A stretch of 64,000 nt of DNA, taken from NCBI RefSeq assembly GCF_003932715.1, contig NZ_CP020700.1:3742501-3806500 (forward strand). The letters are read 5' to 3'. Below, in pieces: positions 18,239-26,388 of this stretch. Under the pieces are notes generated by a model, which saw only the letters and a program-made list of their open reading frames with translations, was not told the origin of the DNA and did not search any database. The stretch comes from Streptomyces tsukubensis (GTDB lineage Bacteria > Actinomycetota > Actinomycetes > Streptomycetales > Streptomycetaceae). The stretch's first letter is position 1; each line of letters opens with the position of its first letter. Made by a program: the position numbers and the translations under genes.

Positions 18239-19966
18239 CTACACCAGGCGTACGGGCTTCTCCGCCCGGACACCCGTGGCCGCGAGCCAGGCGCGCAGCG
18301 GTCCCGGGTCACCGTCCTCCGTCAGGGCGAGGACCCCGGAGGAGAGATCGGCGCACCGCTCCTCGTGCAGCAGGAGGACCGGGCCGTCCAGCCAGTCGAG
18401 GCCGGGGAGGGCCCCTGCGGTGTCGACGGCGGCGCAGCAGACCATCGCGGTGACATGGTCGGCGAGGAGGTCCCGGCCGGTGCGCGGCGGCTGGAGGGGG
18501 AAGAGGGGCAGCGGGTCGGCGCCCCAGCCGTGGGGCGCGTCGACGGCCGCCGGGGCGGCGGCCCCCTGGTCCGGTCCCGTCGCGCCCGGGCCGCCGCCCC
18601 GGTGGGTCCGGGCCGCCTCCTCGCGGGCGACGGCGGCGGTGATTCCGGCCGCGAGCCGGTCGACGGCTTCCGGGCGGGGCCCCGAGAGATGGGCCAGGAT
18701 CCGTTCGAGGGTGGGATCGTCGTCGGATCCGGCGGCGGTGGGCTCCGATGCGTCGAGTACATGGTGGAGGCGGGCCGCCTCCGTACGCCATTTGCGGTCT
18801 ACGACCTCTTCCGGATACTGCCGCCAGTCGACGGGGGACCAGTCGGGTCCGGGTTGGGCGGGGCCGCCGTGGAAGAGGCGGGCGGCGAGGAGGGACGTGG
18901 CCTCGTCGACGGCACCCGGCTCCTCCAGCAGATCGCAGGCGGGCCGCTCGCCGAGCCGGGAGGCGAAGCCCTCGGCGAGCCGGTCGCGGCGGGACAGCTC
19001 GGTGAGCGCGGACACCACTCCGGCGTCCAGCCGGGAGGGCCAGCGACCCATGCGCCAGGCGGGCAGCGCGACGCGGGTCAGCAGCCGGTCCCAGCCCGCG
19101 TACGCCAGGCCGACCTGCTCCTGGGCGACGATCCGCAGGCCGTAGTCGACGGACTGGGCGCGTTCGGACGCGGCGGCGGCGACTCCGCGCTCCATCTCCG
19201 CAGCATGCACCCGGCAGCTCCGCAGCAGAAGGCGGGCGATCCGGCCGGTGAACCCGAGGGCGATCCGGCGGGGCAGCCCGAGAAGCCTTTTCGGGGCGAA
19301 GGCGCGCCGGCCGGGGGCGGGCCGGGCGGCGAGGGCCACCGCGGCGTCCAGACCCCGGACGAACCGGCGCGCGGTGGCTATGTCGGGCTGGGCCGCCGAT
19401 GCCGTACCGGCGACGACGGGGGCGAGCAGGGCGCGCAGCTCGGCCACCCGCATCCACCAGAGGAACGGGGAGCCGATGACCAGGACGGGTGCCCGGTCGC
19501 TGCGCCGCAGCCGGCTGCCGGGATGGCTGGGACGGCCGGGAGGAGTGTGGGCCGGGTGGGTGCGGTCCTCCAGCCAGCTGTCGCAGTCGGGGGTCAGCGC
19601 GACCGCGGAGGGCGCGGGCACGTCGAGCCGCTCGGCGAGATCCCCGACCAGGCGGTAGAGATCGGGGGCCGACCGCTCGGACAGTTCGACGGTCGGGCTG
19701 AGCGCCGGCTCGGCGCGTGCGATCACCGCGGCGACGGCGAGCGCGGCCGCCGCGGTGACGACGGCGGCCACCGCGGCGACGGTGCGGGCGGCATCCCAGC
19801 CCCCGCCGGTCATATGGCCGGAGAAACCCCCGGCGAAGAGCACCACGGCCACGGCCGCGGGAAGGATCGCGACGGCGACCGCCCGGCCGCGGATCCGCAG
19901 CACGGCCAGCGCTCGTGCGCGCGCGGCCCGCGCGCCGATGGACTCATTGATTCCGGTCATGGACAC
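18239..19966 (-). CDS. Membrane protein resembling an M48 peptidase but lacking the zinc motif
   Basis: 575 residues. Two hydrophobic segments (AVAVAILPAAVAVVLFAGG and AAVAAVVTAAAALAVAAVIA) lie in the first 85 residues, followed by LYRLVGDLAERLDVPAPSAVALTPDCDSWLE, which looks like the M48 peptidase lead-in. Where M48 enzymes have VAELRAVLAHELGH this protein reads VAELRALLAPVVAG, so the HExxH zinc site is gone. The rest is helical and Arg/Ala-rich. Probably a non-catalytic derivative; role unknown. Homology is inferred by eye. Confidence 0.7.
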   Translation of the reverse strand: MSMTGINESIGARAARARALAVLRIRGRAVAVAILPAAVAVVLFAGGFSGHMTGGGWDAARTVAAVAAVVTAAAALAVAAVIARAEPALSPTVELSERSAPDLYRLVGDLAERLDVPAPSAVALTPDCDSWLEDRTHPAHTPPGRPSHPGSRLRRSDRAPVLVIGSPFLWWMRVAELRALLAPVVAGTASAAQPDIATARRFVRGLDAAVALAARPAPGRRAFAPKRLLGLPRRIALGFTGRIARLLLRSCRVHAAEMERGVAAAASERAQSVDYGLRIVAQEQVGLAYAGWDRLLTRVALPAWRMGRWPSRLDAGVVSALTELSRRDRLAEGFASRLGERPACDLLEEPGAVDEATSLLAARLFHGGPAQPGPDWSPVDWRQYPEEVVDRKWRTEAARLHHVLDASEPTAAGSDDDPTLERILAHLSGPRPEAVDRLAAGITAAVAREEAARTHRGGGPGATGPDQGAAAPAAVDAPHGWGADPLPLFPLQPPRTGRDLLADHVTAMVCCAAVDTAGALPGLDWLDGPVLLLHEERCADLSSGVLALTEDGDPGPLRAWLAATGVRAEKPVRLV

Positions 19967-20360
19967 GGTCGGTCCTCACCCCCTCTGCCCCGCGACGGTG
20001 GACGGTGTAGGTGCACTCCCACTGTGGCACCCGCCACCGACATCGCAATGCCGGTGGGCCAAGTGCCGGAACGCCCTCGCCGCACCATAGTTGGGGCGGT
20101 CGCGGGCGTCATCCGGATGGCCGAGCGTCACTCGATGGAATGGCCTTGGGCAAAGGTGCTGACGAATGGGTGGGCGGTGTGAGTTCCGTGTGTAGACGGC
20201 GTGAATGCGCTGTTCCGGGTGGGTAGGGCGGTGCGGAACGGGCCCGTATCGGGGGCGGTGGCGCCGGGGTACGTACCGCCGGGTACGGAAACGGGCCGGG
20301 CCCGGGGAGCTGCCCCGGTCCCGGCCCGTTTCCCTGCGTATCTCGGCAGGCGCCCCGTGT
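19967..20360. other. Intergenic region before purD
   Basis: 394 bases with no convincing gene. It contains the promoter side of the M48-like gene and, near purD, the terminator at 20284-20334. A short AT-richer stretch around 20080-20170 has no coding signal I trust. Confidence 0.5.
20284..20334 (-). terminator. Hairpin terminator after purD
   Basis: GGAAACGGGCCGGG ... CCCGGCCCGTTTCC is a 14-bp inverted repeat with a GC-rich loop, 27 bases past the purD stop. Confidence 0.85.
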
Positions 20361-21614
20361 CTATGCGGACTCGGCGGCGTCGCGGGCGATGTCCGTACGG
20401 TGGTGGGAGCCGTCCAGGCCGATCCGGCCGACGGCGGCGTACGCACGCTCCCGGGCCTCGCGCAGGTCCTTTCCGGTCGCGGTGACCGAAAGCACCCGGC
20501 CGCCCGCGCTGACGACGGTGTCGCCGTCCTGCCGGGTACCGGCGTGGAGGACGTACGCGTGCGGCGCGTCCTGCCCCGCGACCTCCGCGAGCCCGGTGAT
20601 CGGGTCGCCGGTACGCGGGGTGTCCGGGTAGTTGTGGGAGGCGACGACGACGGTGACGGCCGCGTCCTCGTGCCAGCGCAGCGGCGGCTCGTCGGCGAGG
20701 GTGCCCTTGGCGGCGTGGAGCAGGACGCCCGCGAGGGGGGTGCGCAGCCGGGCGAGGACGACCTGGGTCTCCGGGTCGCCGAAGCGGGCGTTGAACTCGA
20801 TGACGCGGACGCCGCGGGAGGTGATCGCCAGGCCCGCGTAGAGCAGTCCGGCGAACGGCGTACCGCGGCGGCGCAGCTCGTCCACGGTCGGCTGGAGGAC
20901 CGTGGACATGACGTCGTCGACGAGCTTGGGATCGGCCCAGGGCAGCGGGGAGTAGGCACCCATACCGCCGGTGTTGGGGCCCTCGTCGCCGTCGAGGGCG
21001 CGCTTGAAGTCCTGGGCGGGGGTGAGCGGGACGACGGTCTCGCCGTCGGTGATCGCGAAGAGGGAGACCTCGGGGCCGTCGAGGTACTCCTCGATGACGA
21101 CGCGGTCGCAGGCGAGGGCATGGGCCCGGGCGGTGGCGAGGTCGCCGGTGACGACGACGCCCTTTCCGGCGGCCAGACCGTCGTCCTTGACGACGTAGGG
21201 GGCGCCGAAGGCGTCGAGGGCCTCGTCGATCTCCTCGGCGTTCGTGCAGACGTAGGAGCGGGCGGTGGGCACTCCGGCCGCGGCCATGACGTCCTTGGCG
21301 AAAGCCTTGGAGCCTTCGAGCTGTGCGGCTTCCCCGGAGGGGCCGAAGCACGGGATCCCGGCGGCGCGGACGGCATCGGCGACCCCGGCGACGAGCGGTG
21401 CCTCCGGCCCCACGACGACGAGACCGGCTTCCAGATCGGCCGCGAGGCGGGCGACGGCGGCACCGTCGAGTGCGTCGACCGGGTGCAGTTCGGCGACCTC
21501 GCCGATGCCCGCATTGCCGGGCGCGCAGTGCACAGCGGTGACGTCGGGGTCGAGGGAGAGAGAGCGGCACAGGGCGTGTTCGCGGGCGCCGCCGCCGATG
21601 ACGAGGACCTTCAC
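20361..21614 (-). CDS. purD: Phosphoribosylamine-glycine ligase (GAR synthetase)
   Basis: 417-residue ATP-grasp ligase joining glycine to phosphoribosylamine, step 2 of purine synthesis. Start MKVLVIGGGAREHALCRSLS; KAFAKDVMAAAGVPTARSYV; KDDGLAAGKGVVV (ATP site); GPEVSLFAITDGE; GGMGAYSPLPW; VIEFNARFGDPETQ (metal-binding). ATG start is the family norm. Ends DIARDAAESA. It lies 61 bases downstream of dnaX on the same strand. Confidence 0.97.
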   Translation of the reverse strand: MKVLVIGGGAREHALCRSLSLDPDVTAVHCAPGNAGIGEVAELHPVDALDGAAVARLAADLEAGLVVVGPEAPLVAGVADAVRAAGIPCFGPSGEAAQLEGSKAFAKDVMAAAGVPTARSYVCTNAEEIDEALDAFGAPYVVKDDGLAAGKGVVVTGDLATARAHALACDRVVIEEYLDGPEVSLFAITDGETVVPLTPAQDFKRALDGDEGPNTGGMGAYSPLPWADPKLVDDVMSTVLQPTVDELRRRGTPFAGLLYAGLAITSRGVRVIEFNARFGDPETQVVLARLRTPLAGVLLHAAKGTLADEPPLRWHEDAAVTVVVASHNYPDTPRTGDPITGLAEVAGQDAPHAYVLHAGTRQDGDTVVSAGGRVLSVTATGKDLREARERAYAAVGRIGLDGSHHRTDIARDAAESA

Positions 21615-21675
21615 GGGCGCCAGCCTAACCGGCCGGGAGCCGTGCCCTTCTGTACGGGCCTCCTAAGCGGCCGCT

Positions 21676-23850
21676 CTACTCGTTCGTATATTCCTCCAGG
21701 ATGGTGGCGCCCAGCTCGCGCACGATCAGGTCGTGGCCGGAGAGCGCGGAGTCGACGAGGTCGGGGTCGTCGTCCTCCGGGATGTCGTCCTCGGGGGCGA
21801 CGGGCGGGGGGCCGCTGTACGCCTCGGGGGCCGGCGGCGGGGGCTGCGCGGCCGGGGGGCGCTCGGCGGGCGGCTGCTGCGCGGGAGCCGACGGGGCCTG
21901 GGCGGGAGCGGGCGGGGGGCCGCTCGGGGTGGCGGGGGCCGCGGGGCGCTGGGGGGTGGCGGGGGCCTGGGAGGGCCTGCCGTAGCCACCGCTTCCGCCG
22001 CCGCCGGGGCCCGAGGGTCCGCCGGCGCCGCCCGTGGGGTCGACGATGGCTTCGATCTTCCACTGGACGTGGAACTGCTCGGCCAGGGCCTGGCGGAGGA
22101 CTTCTTCGCTGCCGCTGGTCGCGAAGTTGTCGCGGGCGCCGGGGTTGAGGAAGCCGATCTGGAGCGTGGTGCCGTCGAACCCGGCGACCTGGGCGTTCTG
22201 GCTGAGGAGAATCCAGGTGAAGCGGCGGCGGTTCTTCACGGCCTCCAGGATCCCGGGCCACATGTTCCGCACCTGGGCGGCGCCCTGCGCCATTCCGGGC
22301 GCGGCGGGGGCGGGGGCTTGGGACGACTGGGGCTCCGGAACCGGCGCGGACGGCGCGGCGGGCGCCGGCGCGGGCCGGGTGCCCTCGCCGGGCGCGGTGG
22401 CGGTGGGCCAGCCGCCGGGCCGCCGGCCGCCGTCGCCCGCGGAGGAACCGGCGCCGGGCCAGGCTCCGGGCCGCTGCTGGGAGGGCTGGGCAGGGGCCTG
22501 CTGCTGGGCGGGCTCGGGGGCGGCGGGCGGGCCCTGCGGCGCGGCGGGAGCGACGGGGGCGACGGGCTCAGGGGCGGCGGGTACGGCCTGGGGGGGGTGC
22601 GCGGCGGAGGCCGCTCCCCCGCCTCCGTACCCCATGGGCACACCGCCGGGCGCGGGCGCGGCCAGCCCGGCGGAGAAGGTCGCACCCGCGGCGACGCCGC
22701 GCTCCAGCCGGTCGAGCCGGGCCTGGAGCGAACGCTCGTCGTCGAAGGCGCCGGGCAGCAGCACTCGGGCGCAGATCAGCTCCAGCTGGAGCCGGGGCGC
22801 GGTGGCCCCGCGCATCTCGGTGAGCCCGGTGTTGACCAGGTCGGCGGCGCGGCTCAGCTCGGCGGCGCCGAAGACGGAGGCCTGCCCCTGCATCCGCTCG
22901 ACGACATCGGCGGGGGCGTCGATGAGGCCCTTCTCGGCGGCGTCGGGGACGGCGGCCAGGATCACCAGATCGCGCAGCCGCTCCAGCAGATCGGCGACGA
23001 AGCGCCGGGGGTCGTTGCCGCCCTCGACGATCTGGTCGACGACCTCGAAGGCCGCGGCGCCGTCACCGGCGGCGAAGGCGTCCACGACGGAGTCGAGCAG
23101 GGAACCGTCCGTGTACCCGAGGAGGCCGGTGGCCATGGCATAGGTCACACCCTCCTCGGTGGCCCCCGCCAGCAGCTGGTCCATCACCGACATGGAGTCC
23201 CGCACGGACCCGGCACCGGCCCGGACGACCAGCGGCAGGACCCCGTCGGCGACGGGGATCTTCTCCTGACCGCACACCTCGCCCAGATAGTCCCGCAGGG
23301 TCCCGGGGGGGACGAGCCGGAACGGGTAGTGGTGCGTACGCGAGCGGATGGTCCCGATGACCTTCTCCGGCTCGGTGGTCGCGAAGATGAACTTCAGATG
23401 CTCCGGCGGCTCCTCGACCACCTTCAGCAGGGCATTGAAGCCCTGCGGGGTGACCATATGGGCCTCGTCGATGATGTAGATCTTGTAGCGGCTGCCCGCC
23501 GGCCCGAAGAACGCCTTTTCCCGCAGGTCACGGGCGTCGTCCACACCGCCGTGCGAGGCCGCGTCGATCTCGATGACATCAATGGACCCGGGCCCGTTGC
23601 GCGCGAGGTCCCGGCAGGACCGGCACTCTCCGCAGGGGGTCGGCGTCGGCCCCTGCTCGCAGTTCAGACAGCGGGCCAGGATCCGCGCACTGGTCGTCTT
23701 GCCGCACCCGCGCGGCCCGCTGAACAGGTACGCGTGATTGACCCGGTTGTTCCGCAGGGCCTGCTGCAACGGGTCAGTGACATGCTCCTGCCCGATGACC
23801 TCGGCGAACGATTCCGGGCGATAGCGGCGGTACAACGCAAGCGACGACAC
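21676..23850 (-). CDS. dnaX: DNA polymerase III subunits gamma/tau
   Basis: 724 residues. Clamp-loader AAA+ ATPase: FSGPRGCGKTTSARILARCLNC (Walker A and first zinc Cys), CGECRSCRD (remaining zinc cysteines), IYIIDEAHMVTPQGFNALLKVVEEPPEH (Walker B), FATTEPEKV and IRSRTHHYPFRLVPP (sensor/Arg finger). Then a Pro/Ala/Gly-rich linker from about residue 400 and a C-terminal tau-like domain (MWPGILEAVKNRRRFTWILLSQNAQVAGFDG). The GTG giving (V)SSLALYRRYRPESFAEVIGQ is the conserved start; upstream codons in this frame are Gly-rich noise. Divergent from tRNA-Ser, with the SRP RNA between. Confidence 0.96.
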   Translation of the reverse strand: MSSLALYRRYRPESFAEVIGQEHVTDPLQQALRNNRVNHAYLFSGPRGCGKTTSARILARCLNCEQGPTPTPCGECRSCRDLARNGPGSIDVIEIDAASHGGVDDARDLREKAFFGPAGSRYKIYIIDEAHMVTPQGFNALLKVVEEPPEHLKFIFATTEPEKVIGTIRSRTHHYPFRLVPPGTLRDYLGEVCGQEKIPVADGVLPLVVRAGAGSVRDSMSVMDQLLAGATEEGVTYAMATGLLGYTDGSLLDSVVDAFAAGDGAAAFEVVDQIVEGGNDPRRFVADLLERLRDLVILAAVPDAAEKGLIDAPADVVERMQGQASVFGAAELSRAADLVNTGLTEMRGATAPRLQLELICARVLLPGAFDDERSLQARLDRLERGVAAGATFSAGLAAPAPGGVPMGYGGGGAASAAHPPQAVPAAPEPVAPVAPAAPQGPPAAPEPAQQQAPAQPSQQRPGAWPGAGSSAGDGGRRPGGWPTATAPGEGTRPAPAPAAPSAPVPEPQSSQAPAPAAPGMAQGAAQVRNMWPGILEAVKNRRRFTWILLSQNAQVAGFDGTTLQIGFLNPGARDNFATSGSEEVLRQALAEQFHVQWKIEAIVDPTGGAGGPSGPGGGGSGGYGRPSQAPATPQRPAAPATPSGPPPAPAQAPSAPAQQPPAERPPAAQPPPPAPEAYSGPPPVAPEDDIPEDDDPDLVDSALSGHDLIVRELGATILEEYTNE

Positions 23851-23921
23851 ACCTACGAGGCTATCGGTCCCCACCGACAACCGTCCCCCACTGCCCCCAC
23901 CCGCACCCCCGCACAACGCAA

Positions 23922-24010
23922 GCGCCCCCCACGCACCCGCCAGAGCCGACCTACCCTTGCTGCCTTCCGGCCCTGGGGGAGTTCAGTCAGATAGCGCCAC
24001 GTGAGGGGCT
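23922..24010 (-). ncRNA. ffs: Small bacterial signal recognition particle RNA (4.5S type)
   Basis: On the minus strand the hallmark domain IV sequence GGCCGGAAGGCAGCAAGGGT (GGAA tetraloop plus the asymmetric loop) appears at about 23954-23973. The ends close with a 10-bp helix, GCCCCTCACG with CGTGGGGGGC. It binds Ffh to target secreted and membrane proteins. Upstream of dnaX and beside tRNA-Ser is its usual place in Streptomyces. Exact ends uncertain by about 10 bases. Confidence 0.92.
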
Positions 24011-24085
24011 CCGCACAGGGTACCCGATCCCGGGGGGTGGGAACGAGTTCGCGAGCACTGCTCAGCGTCTTGTATTGTTTGCCGC

Positions 24086-24173
24086 GGAGGATTCGCCTAG
24101 AGGCCTAGGGCGCACGCTTGGAAAGCGTGTTGGGGGCAACCCCTCACGAGTTCGAATCTCGTATCCTCCGCCA
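24086..24173 (+). tRNA. tRNA-Ser (anticodon GGA), integration target
   Basis: 88 nt including an encoded CCA. Acceptor GGAGGAT/ATCCTCC, discriminator G, anticodon loop TTGGAAA (GGA), long variable arm TTGGGGGCAACCCCT, and T-loop GTTCGAATC. Its 3' part from 24118 plus the terminator is duplicated exactly at 32257, so it is the attachment site of the accessory region downstream. A TATTGT hexamer at 24074-24079 may be its -10 box. Confidence 0.97.
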
Positions 24174-24231
24174 GTGCCTCACCGGGCACTAACGTCGAAG
24201 GCCCCGCTGCTTGCAGCGGGGCCTTCGACGT
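24118..24231 (+). repeat. attL: 3' tRNA-Ser plus terminator, 114-bp perfect direct repeat
   Basis: Spans from the anticodon loop of tRNA-Ser(GGA) to the end of its terminator. Identical over 114 bases to 32257-32370. Identity stops sharply at both ends (C versus T before, G versus T after), as expected for a site-specific integration target and its copy. Confidence 0.93.
24192..24231 (+). terminator. Terminator of tRNA-Ser(GGA)
   Basis: ACGTCGAAGGCCCCGCTG-CTTG-CAGCGGGGCCTTCGACGT is a perfect 18-bp stem with a tetraloop. The same hairpin is repeated at 32331-32370 and, with a changed stem tip and loop, at 33239-33279. Confidence 0.9.
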
Positions 24232-24239
24232 GCATGGTT

Positions 24240-24536
24240 CCCATGCCTGGCTATAGCCGTTGAGGACGGCCCAGCACACGCCGCGGTACTGGCCGCGTTT
24301 CGCCCGTGCCTCCGCATCAGCTCGCGAAGAAGCCGGGCATCACTGACGAACCAGCTGTCTTCGCCTGCGCGGCGGCTCCGGTCGATCTCCTGGTCGGCGA
24401 ATCCGAGCCGGGCCTCAGCTTCTGCGAGGACTTGGAGGCGGAAGATCCGTGGGTCCCAGTCCGGACCCGTGGAGATCAGCAGGTCATGCGGCCCTTCCCA
24501 GCGGCCCATGGAGGCGTCTTCGAGTGCGCGCCGCAC
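24240..24536 (-). pseudogene. Truncated hypothetical ORF running into attL
   Basis: Minus-strand reading frame starting MRRALEDASMGRWEGPHDLL, about 85 protein-like residues (RIFRLQVLAEAEARLGFADQ, ARLLRELMRRHG), then low-quality sequence that reads on into the terminator repeat and stops at 24189. The last residues are encoded by the tRNA terminator, so any original C-terminus was lost when the island was joined here. Helical, hydrophilic, no known domain recognised. I cannot exclude that it is non-coding. Confidence 0.35.
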
Positions 24537-24709
24537 TGCCTCACCACCATCGGGCCGGGTGGATGTCCAGAGATCGGCCAGGCATCATTCCCGCTCCCAC
24601 CGCCCTGGGCCCGTCCCGCCATGGTTGTCGTGCGGCGCCGGACCACCCGATGGGACATTCCAAGATCGCGTCCAGACCAGTCCCCCAAGCCATCCGGGGA
24701 CGTATGTGA

Positions 24710-24739
24710 TTGCGAGCGCGGGCGCCCGGTCCGTATCCT
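24710..24739 (+). promoter_or_regulatory. Candidate promoter of the T-box/AspRS transcript
   Basis: TTGCGA (24710-24715) and TATCCT (24734-24739) are separated by 18 bases, which would start transcription near 24746, right at the base of T-box Stem I. Nothing else supportable was seen in 24537-24709. Confidence 0.55.
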
Positions 24740-24746
24740 GCTGGGC

Positions 24747-25016
24747 AACGCGTTGACGGAGACGAGTAACCAGGGTTCACGCGAGCAGAGAGAGCCGCCG
24801 GTAGCTGGGAAGGCGGTCTCGCGCCCCGAGGCGAAGACCCTCCTGAGCGCGGGGAGGAACGGCCACGTCCGATGGCCCCATGCCCCGCCGGCTGACCCCC
24901 GTGACCGGGTACGAACGAGGCCGCCACCTGGGTGGCGGCGAAAGTGCGGTGGTACCGCGAGTTCCCCTTCTCGCCCGCACTCCCAAGGGATCATGACGAA
25001 GTCCTTCGGAGGACCG
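24747..25016 (+). promoter_or_regulatory. T-box riboswitch (translational type), GAC/Asp specifier, upstream of AspRS
   Basis: Senses uncharged tRNA and controls the gene behind it. Stem I: base helix GGAG (24758-24761)/CTCC (24840-24843), loop-E motif AGTAA (24765-24769) opposite GAA (24833-24835), followed at once by GAC (24836-24838), the Asp codon. The distal arm carries AGAGAG (24787-24792) and GGTAGCTGGGAAGGC, which contact the tRNA elbow in known T-boxes. Stem III is an 8-bp hairpin at 24920-24939. The antisequestrator pairs GTGCGG/CCGCAC (24944-24949 with 24975-24980) and GCGAG/CTCGC (24957-24961 with 24970-24974) around the T-box bulge TGGTACC (24950-24956). Then GTCCT-TCGG-AGGAC hides the Shine-Dalgarno GGAGG just before the ATG. 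The UGGU bulge would pair by G-U wobble with a G73 tRNA-Asp. Confidence 0.88.
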
Positions 25017-25018
25017 AA

Positions 25019-26329
25019 ATGATCCACAGCCGCGTACACGTCTCCGACCTGCGAGAACACGTTGGCCGTACCGTCTCCGTCTGCGGATGGGTGAACACCC
25101 TCCGGCTGCAGAGCAAGATGCAATTCGTCGTCGTACGGGACGGCACCGGCATGGTGCAGGTGACCCACCGGCGCGACGGCGGACCGCTGGAAGCCCGGCT
25201 CGAATCCCTCACCCCCGAGTCCGCCGTCCGCATCACCGGCCGCGTCGTCGACGCCGCCCAGGTCAAGCTCGGCGGCCTGGAGATCGTCCCCGAAGCAGTC
25301 GAGATCCTGAACCTGGCCGCCACCCCGCTGCCGATCGACGAGCACACCGGTCTGGAGCAGCGCCTGGACTGGCGCTTCCTCGACGTACGCCGCCGGCCCG
25401 CCACCCAGCTGATGTTCGCCGTGCAGACCACCCTGGAGCAGGGCATGCGCGAGTACGCCTACGCGCAGGGCGCCACGGAGATGCACACCCCCAAGCTCAT
25501 GGGCACCGCCTCCGAGTCCGGTGCGGAGGTCTTCAAGCTCGGCTACTTCGACCGCAGCGCCTATCTGGCGCAGTCGCCGCAGTTCTACAAGCAGATGGCG
25601 ATCTCCGCCGGGATCGACAAGGTCTTCGAGATCGGGCCGGTCTTCCGTGCCGAACCGTCGTTCACCTCCCGGCACGCGACCGAGTTCACGGGCGTCGACG
25701 TCGAGCTGGCGTGGATCGACGGCGTTGAGGACGTGATGGCGTTCGAGGAACAGATGCTCGCCCATGCCATCGCCAAGGTCGCCGACGCGCACGGTGAGGC
25801 GATCGCCGAGCACTTCGGTGTCGAGGTCACCGTCCCCACAACGCCCTTCCCCCGCATCACCATGGCCGAGGCGCACAAGATCCTGCGCGAGGGCGGCTGG
25901 GACCCGGAGGGGATCAAGGAGGACCTGGACCCGGAGGGCGAGCGGAGCATCTCCGCCCATATCAAGGAGGCCACCGGGCACGAGTTCGTCTTCATCACCC
26001 ACTACCCGGTGGGCATCCGGCCCTTCTACCACATGCGGCCGGCCGACGACCCGAGCGTGACGCTCAGCTTCGACCTTCTCTGGAAGGGCCTGGAGGTCAC
26101 CACCGGTGCCCAGCGTGAGCACCGGTACGACGTGCTGCTGAAGCAGGCCGCCGAGAAGGGCATGAGCCCCGAGCCGCTGCAGGACTACCTGAACGCGTTC
26201 CGGTACGGATGCCCGCCGCACGGTGGTCTCGGCATGGGGCTCGGACGGGTGCTGATGGTGATGCTCGGCCTGGACTCCATCCGTGAGGCCAGCTTCCTCT
26301 TCCGGGGACCGAACCGGCTCACCCCGTAA
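25019..26329 (+). CDS. Second aspartyl-tRNA synthetase, archaeal/non-discriminating type
   Basis: Charges tRNA with aspartate. 436 residues, against about 590 for the usual bacterial AspRS, and without the GAD insertion domain. N-terminal OB-fold (VGRTVSVCGWVNTLRLQSKM), then the class II core: RLDWRFLDVRRRPATQLMF, AQSPQFYKQMAI, motif 2 VFRAEPSFTSRHATEFTGVDVE, motif 3 GLGMGLGRVLMVMLGL. QSPQFYKQ is an AspRS rather than AsnRS signature. Near the end FLFRGPNRLTP replaces the usual FPRD-x-x-RLTP. The ATG sits behind the T-box sequestrator. Its place inside an island next to radical SAM genes suggests a self-resistance copy of the housekeeping enzyme; it could also supply Asp-tRNA for a biosynthetic step. 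Confidence 0.93.
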   Translation: MIHSRVHVSDLREHVGRTVSVCGWVNTLRLQSKMQFVVVRDGTGMVQVTHRRDGGPLEARLESLTPESAVRITGRVVDAAQVKLGGLEIVPEAVEILNLAATPLPIDEHTGLEQRLDWRFLDVRRRPATQLMFAVQTTLEQGMREYAYAQGATEMHTPKLMGTASESGAEVFKLGYFDRSAYLAQSPQFYKQMAISAGIDKVFEIGPVFRAEPSFTSRHATEFTGVDVELAWIDGVEDVMAFEEQMLAHAIAKVADAHGEAIAEHFGVEVTVPTTPFPRITMAEAHKILREGGWDPEGIKEDLDPEGERSISAHIKEATGHEFVFITHYPVGIRPFYHMRPADDPSVTLSFDLLWKGLEVTTGAQREHRYDVLLKQAAEKGMSPEPLQDYLNAFRYGCPPHGGLGMGLGRVLMVMLGLDSIREASFLFRGPNRLTP

Positions 26330-26343
26330 TCGGGCGGGAGCCG

Positions 26344-26388
26344 GGTCCCACGGCACGGAGCGCCCGCTCGTGCCGTGGGACGCGGTCT
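26344..26388. terminator. Bidirectional terminator between AspRS and JmjC-type genes
   Basis: GTCCCACGGCACG ... CGTGCCGTGGGAC, a perfect 13-bp stem, sits between the two convergent genes. Confidence 0.85.

Noticed and set aside
21676..22700. Programmed frameshift in dnaX making gamma from tau
   Set aside because: No A6G-type slippery run in the Pro/Gly-rich linker.
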